Positions 14,249 through 15,214 of a stretch of 15,214 bases of DNA are shown here, in pieces. Origin of the DNA: Prevotella sp. (lineage in GTDB: Bacteria > Bacteroidota > Bacteroidia > Bacteroidales > Bacteroidaceae); contig JAEEZP010000023.1 in assembly GCA_016291915.1 (NCBI GenBank), forward strand, positions 1 through 15,214, in the 5' to 3' direction. The first letter of the stretch is position 1. Each line of letters starts with the position of its first letter. The notes under the pieces are model-generated. The model did not search any database. It saw only the letters and a program-made list of their open reading frames with translations, and was not told the origin of the DNA. The position numbers and the translations under genes were made by a program.

Positions 14249-14986
14249 ATGGAAAGTTTAAGGAATAGAAGAAGTATCAGAAAATATGCAGGCAGGGATG
14301 TTTCCGATCTGTTGTTAAACGACCTGCTGCTTCAAGCGGAGCGCACACAGACGATGGGCAACCTGCAACTATATAGTGTGGTCATTACGCGTGACCGTCA
14401 GAAGAAAGAGCAACTGGCACCTGCTCATTTCAACCAACCGATGGTGACAGGTGCTCCTGTGGTGCTCACTTTCTGTGCCGACTTCCGCAGGACATCCCTG
14501 TGGGCGGAGAACAGGAAGGCGACACCGGGATATGGCAATTTCCTGTCGTTCATCAATGCCATGAGCGACACCTTATTATATTGTCAGACATTCTGCAACC
14601 TGGCAGAGGAGGAAGGGTTAGGCTATTGCTACCTGGGCACCACTGTCTATATGCCGGAGATGATCATCGACGCGCTACAACTGCCGAAGTTAGTGATGCC
14701 CGTAGCCACCATCACCTTGGGGTGGCCGGAGGAGAATCCTCCGTTGAGCGACCGTCTGCCCCTGGAAGCCATCATCCATCATGAGACATTCCAAGACTAC
14801 ACCCCCGAGCGCATCGACCGTTTTTATGCGGTGAAAGAGGCTCTTCCTGAGAACCAGCACTTTGTGGAGATCAACAACAAGGAGACACTGGCGCAGATCT
14901 TCACCGACATCCGTTATACGAAGAAAGACAACGAGGCGATGTCGGAAGGTTTGCTGCGGGCCCTGAAGAAGCAAGGGTTTGTTTAG
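14249..14986 (+). CDS. Nitroreductase-family FMN oxidoreductase (NfsA/FRP-like)
   Basis: This 245-residue protein belongs to the family of flavin enzymes that use NAD(P)H to reduce nitro compounds, quinones or flavins. RRSIRKY (7-13) is the FMN-phosphate motif at the N-terminus. A Gly/Asn-rich FMN region (about 33-45, RTQTMGNLQLYSVV) is followed by the helical middle, LGYCYLGTTVYMPEMI (124-139) and VATITLGWPEENPP (152-165), which are typical of the NfsA subgroup, and a C-terminal extension (about 180-245) that wraps the dimer partner. Length fits NfsA (about 240). It is transcribed away from nrdJ and followed by a 7-nt tandem array beginning at its stop codon. The physiological substrate cannot be deduced. 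Confidence 0.9.
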   Translation: MESLRNRRSIRKYAGRDVSDLLLNDLLLQAERTQTMGNLQLYSVVITRDRQKKEQLAPAHFNQPMVTGAPVVLTFCADFRRTSLWAENRKATPGYGNFLSFINAMSDTLLYCQTFCNLAEEEGLGYCYLGTTVYMPEMIIDALQLPKLVMPVATITLGWPEENPPLSDRLPLEAIIHHETFQDYTPERIDRFYAVKEALPENQHFVEINNKETLAQIFTDIRYTKKDNEAMSEGLLRALKKQGFV

Positions 14987-15026
14987 TTCATAGTTCATAG
15001 TTTAGAGTTTAGAGTTTAGGGTTGTA
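14985..15026 (+). repeat. 7-nt tandem array at the nitroreductase stop
   Basis: Two AGTTCAT units, three AGTTTAG units and one degenerate GGTTGTA lie head to tail. The array starts at the last two bases of the nitroreductase stop codon (TAG, 14984-14986). Like the 8-nt array after pnuT, it leads directly into a GGGTAGGG hairpin. Confidence 0.85.
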
Positions 15027-15027
15027 G

Positions 15028-15048
15028 GGGTAGGGGTTATCCCTACCC
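15028..15048 (+). repeat. GGGTAGGG / CCCTACCC hairpin, copy 2
   Basis: GGGTAGGG (15028-15035) and CCCTACCC (15041-15048) form an 8-bp stem with loop GTTAT. The 13-nt core TTATCCCTACCCG (15037-15049) is identical to that at 6972-6984. No T run follows, so it is more likely a dispersed repeat or processing signal than a classical terminator. Confidence 0.8.
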
Positions 15049-15091
15049 GCAAACAACATTCGGAAATAAATTGAAAATAATTATCAACCAT

Positions 15092-15214
15092 ATGAGCAAT
15101 TACCAAATACCACAACCAGATTCAATCTATCAGTTATTCCGTGCGTTAAACAACGTGCCACGCCCCTCATGGCATGAGGAGAAGGCGGCCGACTGGCTTT
15201 GTCAGTTTGCCGAG
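15092..15214 (+). CDS. pepD: PepD-like dipeptidase (aminoacyl-histidine dipeptidase), N-terminal fragment
   Basis: Only the first 41 codons are inside the window; the frame is open to the edge. The start MSNYQIPQPDSIYQLFRAL and then NNVPRPSWHEEKAADWL resemble the N-terminus of M20-family cytosolic dipeptidases (PepD), where a helix is followed by IPHPSxHEE. The zinc-binding motifs lie beyond the window, so the call rests on this segment alone. The ATG at 15092 follows an A/T-rich leader with no Shine-Dalgarno. Such enzymes hydrolyse dipeptides including Xaa-His. Confidence 0.75.
   Translation, partial: MSNYQIPQPDSIYQLFRALNNVPRPSWHEEKAADWLCQFAE

Noticed and set aside
14032..14268. 78-codon + strand frame between nrdJ and the nitroreductase
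   Set aside because: It covers both divergent promoters and overlaps the nitroreductase start; its Lys/Ile/Phe-rich translation is that of non-coding A/T-rich DNA.

Overview
The window reads as a chromosomal segment of a Bacteroidota bacterium, most likely Prevotella or a close relative. The evidence is the promoter architecture (TTTG, about 20 nt, then TAnnTTTG upstream of several genes), the near absence of Shine-Dalgarno sequences, and the gene families: an outer-membrane TonB receptor paired with a PnuC-type transporter, an MCE protein beside an amidase, and a B12-dependent ribonucleotide reductase. Genus is an inference. The genes look like core housekeeping genes; no transposase, phage or CRISPR feature was seen.

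Region by region: (1) 44-3524, + strand: a three-gene operon for proton-translocating NAD(P) transhydrogenase (pntAA, pntAB, pntB). PntB is abnormal: its NADP-binding domain III occurs twice in tandem, 151 of 154 residues identical, and both copies carry Asn-Tyr-Asp where the classical Lys-Arg-Ser 2'-phosphate motif is expected. (2) 3555-6944, + strand: terminator, strong Bacteroidota promoter, TPP riboswitch, a leader with mutually exclusive pairings bracketing a 16-codon ORF, then a TonB-dependent receptor overlapping a PnuT-like inner-membrane transporter. This is a thiamine-uptake operon. (3) 7013-8511, - strand: a perfect 26-bp palindrome separates pnuT from convergent dnaA, whose own leader has a terminator-like hairpin. 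(4) 8804-10995, - strand: an N-acetylmuramoyl-L-alanine amidase followed by an MCE/MlaD-like protein (cell envelope). (5) 11077-14014, - strand: class II ribonucleotide reductase followed 10 nt later by folB. (6) 14249-15214, + strand: a divergent nitroreductase and the first 41 codons of a PepD-type dipeptidase.

Two further structures are not explained by genes. Short tandem arrays (8-nt units at the end of pnuT, 7-nt units at the end of the nitroreductase) are each followed by nearly the same GGGTAGG / CCTACCC hairpin in the same orientation; the first array runs into pnuT and encodes its C-terminal tail. The most unusual item is the double-domain-III transhydrogenase; the riboswitch leader ORF and the repeat-plus-hairpin module come next.
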